64,000 nt of DNA from Streptomyces sp. NA04227 (GCF_013364195.1 NZ_CP054918.1:6933001-6997000), one strand, 5' to 3'. Positions 18,432 to 26,766 are shown, counted from the first letter of the stretch. The notes: generated by a model from the sequence alone, not told the origin. Made by a program: numbers and translations.

Positions 18432-19157
18432 ATGAGCGACGACGCACCCGCCAAGATCCCGAACATCGGCAAGAAGGCCAAGGACCTCAACGAGGTCATC
18501 CGCTACACCCTGTGGTCGGTCTTCAAACTGCGCGACGTGCTGCCCGGCGACGCCGACCGCGCAGGGTACGCCGGCGAGGTCCAGGAGCTGTTCGACCAGC
18601 TCGCCGCCAAGGACGTCACCGTGCGCGGCACGTACGACGTGTCCGGGCTGCGCGCCGACGCCGACCTGATGATCTGGTGGCACGCCGAGACCGCCGAGGC
18701 GCTGCAGGAGGCCTACAACCTCTTCCGCCGCACCCGGCTCGGCCGCGCCCTGGTCCCGGTCTGGTCGAACATGGCGCTGCACCGCCCCGCCGAGTTCAAC
18801 CGCGCGCACATCCCGGCCTTCCTGGCCGACGAGACGCCCCGCGACTACATCAGCGTCTACCCCTTCGTGCGCTCCTACGACTGGTACCTGCTGCCCGACG
18901 AGGACCGCCGCCGGATGCTCGCCGACCACGGCAAGATGGCCCGCGGCTACCCCGACGTGCGCGCCAACACCGTCGCCTCGTTCTCGCTCGGCGACTACGA
19001 GTGGATCCTCGCCTTCGAGGCCGACGAACTGCACCGCATCGTCGACCTGATGCGTCACCTGCGCGCCTCCGAGGCCCGGATGCACGTACGCGAGGAGATC
19101 CCCTTCTACACCGGCCGCCGCCGCAGCGTGGCCGAGCTCGTGGAGGGGCTGGCCTGA
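18432..19157 (+). CDS. chdC: Coproheme decarboxylase (HemQ/ChdC)
   Basis: Decarboxylates iron-coproporphyrin III (coproheme) with peroxide to heme b, the final step of the coproporphyrin-dependent route. The 241-residue protein belongs to the chlorite-dismutase-like superfamily: [19 protein letters not shown] at the start, [10 protein letters not shown], then the conserved [31 protein letters not shown] and [18 protein letters not shown]. Its spacing to cgoX is only four bases, so the two are co-translated. The ferrochelatase of the pathway is not in this window. A 20-base perfect hairpin ends the unit. Confidence 0.95.
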   Translation: MSDDAPAKIPNIGKKAKDLNEVIRYTLWSVFKLRDVLPGDADRAGYAGEVQELFDQLAAKDVTVRGTYDVSGLRADADLMIWWHAETAEALQEAYNLFRRTRLGRALVPVWSNMALHRPAEFNRAHIPAFLADETPRDYISVYPFVRSYDWYLLPDEDRRRMLADHGKMARGYPDVRANTVASFSLGDYEWILAFEADELHRIVDLMRHLRASEARMHVREEIPFYTGRRRSVAELVEGLA

Positions 19158-19216
19158 TCCGGCCGGGGGCACGAACTTCCGTACGCGCCGGGCGGTGCCC
19201 CGGCGGGACGCGGCGT

Positions 19217-19260
19217 GACGAGGGCGGGGCCACCGGAAATCCGGTGGCCCCGCCCTCGTC
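19217..19260. terminator. Strong bidirectional terminator
   Basis: A perfect 20-base stem (19217-19236 with 19241-19260) closes on an AAAT loop. It sits between chdC (plus) and the S33 hydrolase (minus), which converge, and can end both transcripts. It is one of the longest perfect stems in the window. Confidence 0.85.
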
Positions 19261-19310
19261 CGCGTACCGCACCTTCCTGGCGCCTGCGCCCTACGGCGCG
19301 TCGGCGGCCC

Positions 19311-20930
19311 TCACTCGCCGCGCCGCACGTCGAAGGCCGCCCGCCCGCCGGTGGCCAGCGGGCGCGGCTGCGGGTGTGGGGCGCAGCGGGCGTCCTCGGC
19401 GGGGAGTCTGCCCTCGACCAGGTAGTCGTCGAGGTAGCCGTTGACGCAGTCGTTGGGGCCGCCGCCGACCCCGGTCATGCCCGCGCCGCGCTCCGTCACG
19501 AGCACCGAACCGGCGATCCTGCGGTGCAGTTCGCGGGCGCCCGGGTACGGGGACACGGCGTCGTGTTCGGCGGCAAGCACCAGGGTCGGCGGGAGCCGGC
19601 CCGGGGCGGTGCGGACGTCGACCGGCCGCTGTCCGGGCAACGGCCAGCTGGCACAGGGGAGTTGGGGCCAGACCTGGTCCCAGGCGGCGAACGGCGCGGT
19701 CCGTGCGAGCCGCGTCGCGTCCCGGTCCCAGGTGGTCCAGGAACGCGGCCAAGGGGAGTCGTTGCACCGTACGGCGGTGGACACCGCGGCCGTGTTCTCG
19801 CGCTCCTTGGCCGCCTCGGGGACGGGGGAGGCCTGCTGGATCAGGAAATCCGGCTCGCCGTCCACGAAGGCCGCCAGGGCGGTGGCACGCAGCGGCCAGT
19901 AGTCGTCGTAGTACACGACCTTGGTGAACGCCGCCTGGAGCTGCCCGGGTCCGACGATCCCGCCCGCGGCCTCGCGGGTGAGCCGTGCGTGCACACCGTC
20001 GTACGCGCGCTGCACGGCGGCGGCCGTGGTGCCGAGGCCGTAGGCCTTGTCGTGCCGGGCGACCCAGCCGAGGAACGCCTGCCAGCGCCGCTGGAAGGCG
20101 GCCGACTGGCGCAGCAGCGTGGGGTAACCGACCTGCTCCGGCGCCGGATCGGGTACCGAGTCGAAGACCATCCGGCGTACGTGACGCGGGAACAGGGTGG
20201 CGTACACGGCCCCGACCTGGCCGCCGTACGAGACGCCCATGAAGGTCAGCCGCCGTTCGCCGAGTGCGGCGCGGAGCACGTCCAGGTCGCGGGCGTTGTC
20301 GCGGGTGGAGTAGTGCCGCAGCCGCTCGCCCGCGTTCCACAGACAGCCGCGCGCGTACGCCCGCGCCTGCGCTCGGCGCTTGTTCTTCTGCGACGGGTCG
20401 GGGCGGCGGGGCGCGTCGGTGGGCGCGGCCGTGAACCGGCCGGGGTCCTGGCAGGACAGCGGGGCGGCCCGGCCGACGCCGCGCGGCGTGTAACCGACCA
20501 GGTCGTACGCGGCGTGCATGCGCTGCCAGGTGCGCAGCCCGGCGACCATCGGGAAGTAGATCCCCGAGGTGCCGGGGCTGCCGGTCCTGAAGACCAGCGA
20601 ACCCTGGCGTTTCACCGGGCGGCCCTCGGCGTCGGCGCCCGAGGCGCGGGCCCGGCTCACCGTGAGCGTGATCTGCTCGCCGTCGGGGCGGGCGTAGTCC
20701 AGCGGTACGCGGACGGTTCCGCACTGGGTCGGCGGGTCCAGGTGCAGGTTCTCCGGGCAGGGCCCGAACCGGATCCCGCGGGCTGCGGCACGTTCGGCGG
20801 CCAGGGCCGTGCCGAGGGCGCGGACGTCCGGCGTGCCCCCGGCCTTGACCGGGGCGGCGGGTGCCGTGGCGGCGACGGTCACGAGCAGGGAACCGGTGAT
20901 CGCCACCAGGACTCCGAGGCGCAGGGCCAT
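19311..20930 (-). CDS. Secreted S33-type alpha/beta hydrolase (tripeptidyl-aminopeptidase-like)
   Basis: A secreted serine hydrolase of 539 residues like the Streptomyces tripeptidyl aminopeptidase (Slp/Tap) proteins. There is a signal peptide (MALRLGVLVAITGSLLVTVAATAPAAP). The nucleophile elbow is FMGVSYGGQVG, the aspartate is likely in VLAAEHDAVSPYPGARE, and NDCVNGYLDDYL holds the usual C-terminal cysteine. The position where relatives usually carry the catalytic histidine reads GAGMTGVGGG (residues 482-491), with no histidine there, so activity is uncertain. ATG 20930 is chosen because GGGAGGGG lies just upstream; ATG 20942 is an alternative. The gene appears monocistronic. Confidence 0.82.
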   Translation of the reverse strand: MALRLGVLVAITGSLLVTVAATAPAAPVKAGGTPDVRALGTALAAERAAARGIRFGPCPENLHLDPPTQCGTVRVPLDYARPDGEQITLTVSRARASGADAEGRPVKRQGSLVFRTGSPGTSGIYFPMVAGLRTWQRMHAAYDLVGYTPRGVGRAAPLSCQDPGRFTAAPTDAPRRPDPSQKNKRRAQARAYARGCLWNAGERLRHYSTRDNARDLDVLRAALGERRLTFMGVSYGGQVGAVYATLFPRHVRRMVFDSVPDPAPEQVGYPTLLRQSAAFQRRWQAFLGWVARHDKAYGLGTTAAAVQRAYDGVHARLTREAAGGIVGPGQLQAAFTKVVYYDDYWPLRATALAAFVDGEPDFLIQQASPVPEAAKERENTAAVSTAVRCNDSPWPRSWTTWDRDATRLARTAPFAAWDQVWPQLPCASWPLPGQRPVDVRTAPGRLPPTLVLAAEHDAVSPYPGARELHRRIAGSVLVTERGAGMTGVGGGPNDCVNGYLDDYLVEGRLPAEDARCAPHPQPRPLATGGRAAFDVRRGE

Positions 20931-21127
20931 AACCCCTCCCATTCGTTTCCCGGGCGTTCCGAGGACGGACGGCCGAAGGCGAAGGCCAAGGGCTCAGGGC
21001 TCGAAGTCGCATGCCCATCGCGCGGGGCTCCACGCCGAGCCAGGCCCTCGAAAGCCGTGAATCGGACGAAAGGGATGCTCGGGGGCGGGAGTCCGGGATG
21101 TAAAGCACCCCGGCGGCCGGTGTCCGC

Positions 21128-21898
21128 TCAAAGAGTGCGCTGTGCCGCCGAACGCACCGAGAACGCCGCCTCCAGCTGTGGGTCTCCGGCCGCGCCTATT
21201 CCGCACAGGGCCACCCGCGCGAGCGGAACGGGCCGCTGGTCCCGCTCGCCCGCCGGAAGGTCGGCGAGGAGTCTGCGCCCCGCGAGCGAGGCCCAGCGGG
21301 TGTACGGGTGGGTCTCGTACCGGGCGATGGCGAGCGAGGTGAGGGTGAGCATCAGGGGCAGCGTGAACCAGGTCAGCAGGCTGGTGCCGGTCTCGCCCTG
21401 ACCCGGGATCAGCATCGCGGCCAGGCAGAGCGCCAGTGTCGCGAGGGCCACGGCGCGTACCTGGCGCACCGCACCCGCGACTGTGCCACGGGCGCTGTCC
21501 GGCACCGCGAGCCCGGCCCCGACGAGACCCTCGGCCAACTCCCGTACCGGACCCGCCGCCGCGGCCGCCTTGCGCACTTCCGCGATCGGCGACTGCCCCT
21601 GCGGGCCCATCGCCTCGATGACCGCCTCCTCCATGGCGTCCCTGGGCTCGGGGTCGACCACGGTGGCCCAGCCGGTGTGCGCGAGCAGGACACGGCGTTC
21701 GCGGGCCATCGAGACCAGGGTGAACTCGGCGGCGCGGTACGGCCCGCCGGAGAGGAACGCGGCCTCGTAGAGCGACAGTTCACGCCGCGCTCCCGGGCGG
21801 GCGTCGGCCGCGGCGGCACGGACCGCGGCCCGGCACAGACGGACACAGGACACGACGGCAGCCACACAGGCGAGCGACAGGAGAAGCAGCCACAGCAT
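21128..21898 (-). CDS. TIGR04222-type membrane protein without Cys tail
   Basis: A 256-residue membrane protein of the TIGR04222 type, as I recall that family. It has an N-terminal membrane span (residues 1-20), a cytoplasmic region with ELSLYEAAFLSGGPYRAAEF, then two spans near 148-164 and 172-192. The EAAFL(S/A)GGP motif and the three-span plan match the neighbouring gene, so it is a paralogue, but it stops at AAQRTL with no Cys/Gly tail. It lies 159 bases downstream of the tailed paralogue on the same strand. It may belong to the same operon or have its own promoter in the gap. Function unknown. Confidence 0.7.
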   Translation of the reverse strand: MLWLLLLSLACVAAVVSCVRLCRAAVRAAAADARPGARRELSLYEAAFLSGGPYRAAEFTLVSMARERRVLLAHTGWATVVDPEPRDAMEEAVIEAMGPQGQSPIAEVRKAAAAAGPVRELAEGLVGAGLAVPDSARGTVAGAVRQVRAVALATLALCLAAMLIPGQGETGTSLLTWFTLPLMLTLTSLAIARYETHPYTRWASLAGRRLLADLPAGERDQRPVPLARVALCGIGAAGDPQLEAAFSVRSAAQRTL

Positions 21899-22057
21899 GC
21901 GCCGAGTTGTATGCGAGACAACCCTCTTCGCGCCACGGCTTATTCAGGATACGGACAGAATGTGGGGCTTCGCACACCTGATGGTGGGCGTACAACCGTC
22001 GACCCGGCGCGGTGCGCGAGGGCTCGGGTCGACCCCGTATCGGCCCGGCCATCGCTT

Positions 22058-22229
22058 CTAGGACGACCCTCCGCAGCCGCCCCCGCCCCCGCTCGAACCA
22101 CCGCCGCACGACGAGCCCGAGGAACCCCCGCAGGAGGACCCGGAGGATCCCCCGCAACTGCCCGAGGTCCCGCTGCACGAGGAGCCGCCGCAGCCGCCGC
22201 CCCCGCAGCCCGTGCCGCCGCCCCCGCAC
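22058..22229 (-). repeat. Low-complexity Cys-Gly-Ser coding tail
   Basis: The last 170 coding bases are built from GGC, GGG, AGC, TCC and TGC codons, giving imperfect repeats of a GGSSGSSC-like unit (two exact copies in a row). This part of the gene is prone to slippage, so tail length may vary between strains. Confidence 0.7.
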
Positions 22230-23044
22230 CAGTTGACGGGGACGTCGAAGGCGGGCGTGAGGAACAGGTCGCCGCCCGTGCCGCCGCCGCGCCGGGCCGA
22301 GTTGCGGGCGACGGACAGGAAGACCGCGCGCAGCCCGGGGTCGGGCAGGGTGCGCGGGCCGCCGACCGCGACCCTCGTCAACGCGTCGCCCGCCGCCGCG
22401 CCCGCCGCGAAGGAGCGCAGCACCCGGCGGCCGGTCACGCTGAGCACGCCACGGGAGCGGACCACCGAGACCACCCCGAGGACGATGCCGAGGACAAGCC
22501 CGGGGAAGACCGCGATGAAGAACGGCACCGGGAAGCCGGAGCCGCCGCTTCCCGCGTACTGGAACACGGTCAGCACGATCGACAGCGGCACCGCGACCAC
22601 GCAGACGAGGGTGTGCAGGATCGCCCACTGGCGCAGCGGTCGCAGGCCCTCGGGTCGTACCAGCAGGCCGCGTTGGGCGAGCGAGTCGCCGACCGTCTGC
22701 ACCTCGTGGCCGCGCATCACCGTCGTACGGACCCAGGCCAGGGAACCGCTCGGCGCGCTCGCGCAGGCGTTGAGCACCGCCTGCTCCACCGGGTGCCAGG
22801 CCTGCGCCCGGTGCACCGCGACGATGCCCGGCTCGGCCACGGCCAGCCGTCCGTCGAGGCACATCGCCGTGAGCGCGGTGTCGGTGACCCTGCCGGGGCC
22901 ACCGGCGAGAAAGGCGGCCTCCAGGACGTCCTGCGGCCGCGCGCCGGGTACGAAGGCCGTGGCGCGGGCCCGGTTCAGACTGACGGTGAGGCCGATCGCC
23001 GAGCCGAGGACGATCAGCCAGACGAGGAGTACGAGAACACCCAT
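22058..23044 (-). CDS. TIGR04222-type membrane protein with Cys/Gly/Ser-rich C-terminal tail
   Basis: A 328-residue protein. Residues 2-22 are a membrane span, 38-135 a soluble region (VLEAAFLAGGPGRVTDTAL), 141-161 and 173-193 two further spans. From residue 273 onward the sequence is almost only Gly, Ser and Cys, with eight cysteines at 273, 280, 285, 290, 297, 305, 313 and 324. TIGR04222 proteins are known for lying next to low-complexity sequence. The start ATG 23044 has GGAGGTGA upstream and lies four bases after the DUF692 gene, so translation is coupled. The tail could be a substrate whose cysteines are modified by the adjacent enzyme, or a metal-binding or cross-linked surface tail. 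Function not established. Confidence 0.8.
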   Translation of the reverse strand: MGVLVLLVWLIVLGSAIGLTVSLNRARATAFVPGARPQDVLEAAFLAGGPGRVTDTALTAMCLDGRLAVAEPGIVAVHRAQAWHPVEQAVLNACASAPSGSLAWVRTTVMRGHEVQTVGDSLAQRGLLVRPEGLRPLRQWAILHTLVCVVAVPLSIVLTVFQYAGSGGSGFPVPFFIAVFPGLVLGIVLGVVSVVRSRGVLSVTGRRVLRSFAAGAAAGDALTRVAVGGPRTLPDPGLRAVFLSVARNSARRGGGTGGDLFLTPAFDVPVNWCGGGGTGCGGGGCGGSSCSGTSGSCGGSSGSSCGGSSGSSCGGGSSGGGGGCGGSS

Positions 23045-23048
23045 GGCT

Positions 23049-24410
23049 TCACCTCCGTGCCAGTACGCGGCGGGCGGTGTGACCGAGGTGCCGCAGCCGG
23101 GCCAGCGGACGGGCCGACCGGGGTGCGGGCCCAGAGCGCTCCAGCCACCAGGCACGCAGCCGGGCCCGGGCCGCCTCGTCCACGGGCCGCCCGGCGAGCA
23201 GCAGCCGCTCGGCGAAGTCGAGGGCGTCCCGCCGGTAGCCGCCGGTCATGGGCCGGCGCTGCGCATGGGCGAGGAACTCCTCCCGGTAGGCCCGCCCGCC
23301 CAGGATCTCCGGCAGTTCGGGCGCCACCTTGGCCACCACATCGGCCCGCTTGGCCGCGAGCGCCCGGCTCTGCACCGCGAGCCTGGCCCGGTCGAAGCCC
23401 TCGGGCACCGGCGTCCCGGCCACCAGGGCGGAGAGCAGCGCGGTCTGTGCGAGAGCCAGCCGCTGCCGGACCTCTTCGGGGACGGCGGTCGGCTCCTCGG
23501 GTGCCTCGCCCTCCGCGATGCCCTCTGCCTCGACGGCATTCAAGACCTGTACGGACTCCCGCTCCCGTACGACGTCCCCCGCCCCGGATGCCTTGTCCAC
23601 CGTCTCCCGGATCGCCTCCAACTCCCCTTCCAGCTCGGCGGGTTCGGGGAAGTTCTCGTCGCGTTCGAGCAGCACGCCGGGCGGGGCAGTGCGCGCGGCG
23701 AGTTCGGCCAGGATGTCGAGTACGGGACGGGGGACCGGGTGGGCGTGCGAGTCGTGCCAGACGCCGTCGCGCTCGAAGCCGCCGGCCACGTGGACGTAGG
23801 CGAGCGCCTCCAGGGGGAGGGCGTCCAGGGCCTGTACGGGGTCCTCGCCCCGGTTCACGTGGTTGGTGTGCAGGTTCGCCACGTCGATGAGGAGCCGTAC
23901 GCCGGTCCGCTCGACCAGTTCGTACAGGAACTGCCCCTCGGTCAGCTCCTCGCCGGGCCAGGAGATGAGCGCCGCGATGTTCTCGACGGCCAGCGGCACG
24001 GGGAGGTTCGCCTGGGCGATGCGGATGTTCTCGCAGAGCACGGCCAGCGATTCCCGGGTACGCGGAACCGGCAGCAGATGTCCGGCTTCCAGCGGAGTGG
24101 AGGCGGTGCGTGCGCCCCCGGCGCGTACGAAGGCGATGTGCTCCGTGACGAGGGGCGCGCCGAGGCACTGCGCGCGCTCGGCGAGTGCTTCGAGGCGCTC
24201 CTCGTCGGGGCGTTCGGCGCCGCCGAGCCCGAGCCCCACCCCGTGCGGGACGACGGTGACACCACGCGCGAGGAGCCGCTCCAACGAGTCGGGCAGATGG
24301 CCGGGGCAGAGATTCTCCGCCACCGTCTCCACCCAGTCGATCCCGGGCATGGCCTCCACGGCTTCGGCGATTTCCGGCCGCCAGCCGATGCCGGTCCCCA
24401 GTCGCTCCAT
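23049..24410 (-). CDS. DUF692/MNIO family metalloenzyme with fused C-terminal helical domain
   Basis: A 453-residue protein. Residues 1-275 match the DUF692 family, now called MNIO enzymes (MbnB, TglH), TIM-barrel iron enzymes that oxidise cysteine residues of peptides. Candidate ligands are present: His56 (VVPHGVG), Glu90/His91 (VTEHIAF), Glu143 (LAVENIAAL), Asp176 and His181 ([10 protein letters not shown]), His207 (YVHVAGG), Asp220-His222-His224 (WHDSHAHP) and Glu249. Residues 310-453 form an extra helical domain ([20 protein letters not shown]), reminiscent of the DUF2063-type partner proteins that usually accompany MNIOs. ATG 24410 has GGAGAAG upstream. It is the first gene before the Cys-tail protein, four bases away. 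The enzyme family is secure; its substrate is inferred. Confidence 0.9.
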   Translation of the reverse strand: MERLGTGIGWRPEIAEAVEAMPGIDWVETVAENLCPGHLPDSLERLLARGVTVVPHGVGLGLGGAERPDEERLEALAERAQCLGAPLVTEHIAFVRAGGARTASTPLEAGHLLPVPRTRESLAVLCENIRIAQANLPVPLAVENIAALISWPGEELTEGQFLYELVERTGVRLLIDVANLHTNHVNRGEDPVQALDALPLEALAYVHVAGGFERDGVWHDSHAHPVPRPVLDILAELAARTAPPGVLLERDENFPEPAELEGELEAIRETVDKASGAGDVVRERESVQVLNAVEAEGIAEGEAPEEPTAVPEEVRQRLALAQTALLSALVAGTPVPEGFDRARLAVQSRALAAKRADVVAKVAPELPEILGGRAYREEFLAHAQRRPMTGGYRRDALDFAERLLLAGRPVDEAARARLRAWWLERSGPAPRSARPLARLRHLGHTARRVLARR

Positions 24411-24540
24411 GTCTTCTCCGTCCCCCTCGCATCCCGCGGCACCCCGGACAACAGGCGCCGTGAGCATGGACATCCGCACGGCGCCGTGCGGTCACGACCC
24501 TTTACTCGCCCCGGGGGCAGTGGCCGAATCCCTGGCTGGG

Positions 24541-24567
24541 GACGTTCAGAGCTACATTTGAGGTTCC
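24541..24567 (-). promoter_or_regulatory. Possible ECF-sigma promoter of the MNIO operon
   Basis: On the minus strand GGAACC (24567-24562) is followed after 17 bases by CGTC (24544-24541). This is the classical pattern of ECF sigma factor promoters. Transcription would start near 24533, giving a leader of roughly 120 bases before the DUF692 start codon. It is a pattern match only. Confidence 0.4.
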
Positions 24568-24595
24568 CGTGGGCCGCCGCCGGGCGGCGCGCACC

Positions 24596-24967
24596 TCAAC
24601 GGGCCGGTCCGGCGGGCGACTGCGCCAAGTAGTCGGCGAGCGTGCCGCGGGTGCGTCGGAGGTTGTCGATGTGCTCGTCCATGGCCGTCATCTCCCCCTG
24701 GAGGATGGCCCGCAGATCGGCGCACCAGTCGAACTCGGGCGCCTCCTGCGCCTCACCACGGACGCAGGGCAGCACCGAACGGATCACCTTCGTGGACAGG
24801 CCCGCGTCCAGCAGGGCGCGCACCCGCCGCACGGTGACGACCGCGTCCTCGTCGTAGTGCCGGTAGCCGTTGTGCTCGCGCCTGGACTCAAGGAGACCCT
24901 GCGCCTCGTAGTACCGCAGCAACCGTGCCGCGACCCCGGTACGCCGGGACAACTCTCCGATCAGCAT
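24596..24967 (-). CDS. MerR family transcriptional regulator
   Basis: A 123-residue DNA-binding regulator. The N-terminal winged helix-turn-helix is clear: LIGELSRRTGVAARLLRYYEAQGLL then NGYRHYDEDAVVTVRRVRALLDAGL, followed by a helical dimerisation region. CVRG and WCAD contribute two cysteines, but there is no standard metal-binding cysteine pattern at the C-terminus. ATG 24967 is the first codon of the conserved domain; the ribosome-binding site is weak. It is divergent from the aminotransferase-like gene and an imperfect dyad lies between them, so it may regulate that gene and itself. Confidence 0.88.
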   Translation of the reverse strand: MLIGELSRRTGVAARLLRYYEAQGLLESRREHNGYRHYDEDAVVTVRRVRALLDAGLSTKVIRSVLPCVRGEAQEAPEFDWCADLRAILQGEMTAMDEHIDNLRRTRGTLADYLAQSPAGPAR

Positions 24968-24998
24968 CTGCCCCGCCCATCGTGTCTGACCTGCGCGT

Positions 24999-25022
24999 CT
25001 TGACGTTCGCACCGATGTTAAG
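24999..25022. promoter_or_regulatory. Candidate MerR operator in divergent promoter region
   Basis: CTTGACGTT (24999-25007) and GATGTTAAG (25014-25022) form an imperfect inverted repeat. TTGACG at 25000-25005 can act as a -35; a poor -10-like TTAGCG lies 19 bases on (25025-25030), the long spacer typical of MerR-controlled promoters. It lies between merR and the class IV aminotransferase gene. Confidence 0.35.
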
Positions 25023-25112
25023 CCTTAGCGTCGTGCCACCGGTCGGGCATTTCGCCCGGGGCTCTGGCGGGCCTACGGATCACTGACCGACGCCGAAGTG
25101 GAGTGACACAGG

Positions 25113-25913
25113 ATGTCTTTCGTTGTGCAACGTAACGGCCGGGCGGCGACCGCCGAGGAGCTGACGCCGCTCGCCTTCGCGGGCTACGCCCACTTCACCG
25201 CCCTCCAGGTCCGGGACGGCCGGGTCCGGGGCCTCGACCTCCACCTGGAGCGGCTGCGCTCCGCCTCCCTGGAGATGTTCGGGCGGGCGCTGCCCGACGA
25301 CCGGGTCCTTTCGTACCTGCGGACGGCTTCGCGGTCCGGTCCCGCCGACCTCTCGCTGCTCGCCACGGTGTACTCCCCGGCGGGTGAGTTCACCGTGGCC
25401 GGACCCGAGGTGGAGCCCGAACTCCTGGTCCGTACGGGACCGGCCGCGAACGGCCCCGAGGGCCCGCTGTCCCTGGCGGCCATCGAGCACGAACGGGACC
25501 TCCCGGCCGTGAAGCACGTCGGCGAGGTGGCCAAGACCCATCGCCTCCGCCAGGCCGTCGAGCGTGGATTCGACGACGCCGCCTTCGTCGACCGGCGGGG
25601 CCGGCTGAGCGAGGCCACCATCTGGAACCTGGCCTTCTGGGACGGCGACAGCGTGGTGTGGCCCGCCGCCGAGATGCTGACGGGTACCACCATGGGCATC
25701 GTCCGCCGCCAGTTGGAACGCCTCGGTGTGCCCCAGCGCACCCGGGAGATGACCCTCGACGACCTGCCCACCCTGGCCGGAGCGGTCGTCATGAACTCCT
25801 GGACCCCGGGCATCCCGGTACACCGCATCGGCCCGGTCCCGCTGCCGGACGCCCCGCTCTTCGTGAAGCAGCTGCACCAGGCGTACGAGGAGGAACCTGC
25901 CGTGGCGTTGTGA
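25113..25913 (+). CDS. Class IV aminotransferase-fold PLP enzyme
   Basis: A 266-residue protein of the fold shared by branched-chain aminotransferase and aminodeoxychorismate lyase. It shows HLERLRSASLEMFG near the start, a lysine in LPAVKHVGEVAKTHRLRQA where the PLP lysine is expected, and GRLSEATIWNLAFWDGDSVVWP plus LTGTTMGIVRRQL, typical of cofactor phosphate-binding parts. The length is close to the 270-300 residues of the family. ATG 25113 has GGAG nine bases upstream. It is divergent from a MerR gene. The substrate is unknown; a D-amino-acid transaminase or ADC-lyase-like reaction is possible. Confidence 0.83.
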   Translation: MSFVVQRNGRAATAEELTPLAFAGYAHFTALQVRDGRVRGLDLHLERLRSASLEMFGRALPDDRVLSYLRTASRSGPADLSLLATVYSPAGEFTVAGPEVEPELLVRTGPAANGPEGPLSLAAIEHERDLPAVKHVGEVAKTHRLRQAVERGFDDAAFVDRRGRLSEATIWNLAFWDGDSVVWPAAEMLTGTTMGIVRRQLERLGVPQRTREMTLDDLPTLAGAVVMNSWTPGIPVHRIGPVPLPDAPLFVKQLHQAYEEEPAVAL

Positions 25914-25947
25914 GGGGGCTGGGGCAGGCGCGACCTTGCGGACTTGC

Positions 25948-26694
25948 CTACGGCCGCCGTTCGCGTCGCAGAGGGCAGACGCGAAGTCCCCCTTCGGCTA
26001 CGACGGTCGGCCCGGGCGCGATCTCGGTGAACCCCGCGTCGCGCACCAACGGCAGCCCGGAAGCGATGAGTTCGTGCCACTGCTCCGTCTCGGCCCGGCG
26101 TACCGACAGGGCGAATCCGCTGTCTCGCCAGGCGGCCCGTTCGTCCTCGTCCAGTTCCCACCAGGCGAGCTGTGCCGCGTGACCGGCCTGTGCCATCGTC
26201 TTGCCTGCGGACATGGTGAGCTCCGGGTTCAGCCACAGTACGGGCGCCTGGGGCGAGGGCGCGGCGGGCGGCTTGTCGTCGTCGAGTTCGGTGCCGGAGA
26301 CCTGGAGTACGGAGAGCTCCTTCGGCCAGCCGTCCAGCGGTACCGGCGGAAAGACCCGCACCTCGGCGGATTCGCCGCGCACCGTGATGCCGGGCAGCGC
26401 TTCCGCCTTGCGCCACGGTCCGCCGCGCGCCCGGCGGACCACCTTGCGGATCCGGGCGTCCTGCCAGTCGTGCACCGCCCGGGCCCACTCGCCGTCTCCC
26501 CGCGAGCGTGCGTCATCCAGCAGCACGAGCACGGCGCGGGCCGCCGTTTCGAGGGCGTCGGTACGACCGGGCGGTTCCGCGCGTTCGATACGGACGACCA
26601 GGGGGAGCACGGACTCGGGGACGGCGAAGTTGTGGCTGTCCTGGCTGTCCTGGCTGTACTCGCTGTTCTCGCTGTTCACCGGTCCATTGTTCAC
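25948..26694 (-). CDS. Peptidyl-tRNA hydrolase, Pth2 type
   Basis: Predicted to release peptidyl moieties from tRNA. The C-terminal part holds the Pth2 signature LTMSAGKTMAQAGHAAQLAWW, with the conserved Lys-x-x-x-Gln-x-x-His pattern. The protein is 248 residues, longer than the 120-residue archaeal form, because an N-terminal extension with a SENSEYSQDSQDSHN repeat (9-base units) and a conserved DDARSRGDGEWARAVHDWQD region precede it. The start is uncertain: GTG 26694 or GTG 26679, neither with a good ribosome-binding site. It is convergent with the aminotransferase and divergent from the ABC ATPase. Confidence 0.8.
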   Translation of the reverse strand: MNNGPVNSENSEYSQDSQDSHNFAVPESVLPLVVRIERAEPPGRTDALETAARAVLVLLDDARSRGDGEWARAVHDWQDARIRKVVRRARGGPWRKAEALPGITVRGESAEVRVFPPVPLDGWPKELSVLQVSGTELDDDKPPAAPSPQAPVLWLNPELTMSAGKTMAQAGHAAQLAWWELDEDERAAWRDSGFALSVRRAETEQWHELIASGLPLVRDAGFTEIAPGPTVVAEGGLRVCPLRRERRP

Positions 26695-26766
26695 CGGCCC
26701 GTTCCGGGGCCGCCAACCCTCCGGCCGGGCTTGGCCGTCGAGGCCCGGCGGGTGAGGATGAGGCGT

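Noticed and set aside
23014..24495. Minus-strand Arg-rich frame overlapping the DUF692 gene
   Set aside because: Shifted frame of the DUF692 gene; it lacks domain similarity and only its codon bias differs.
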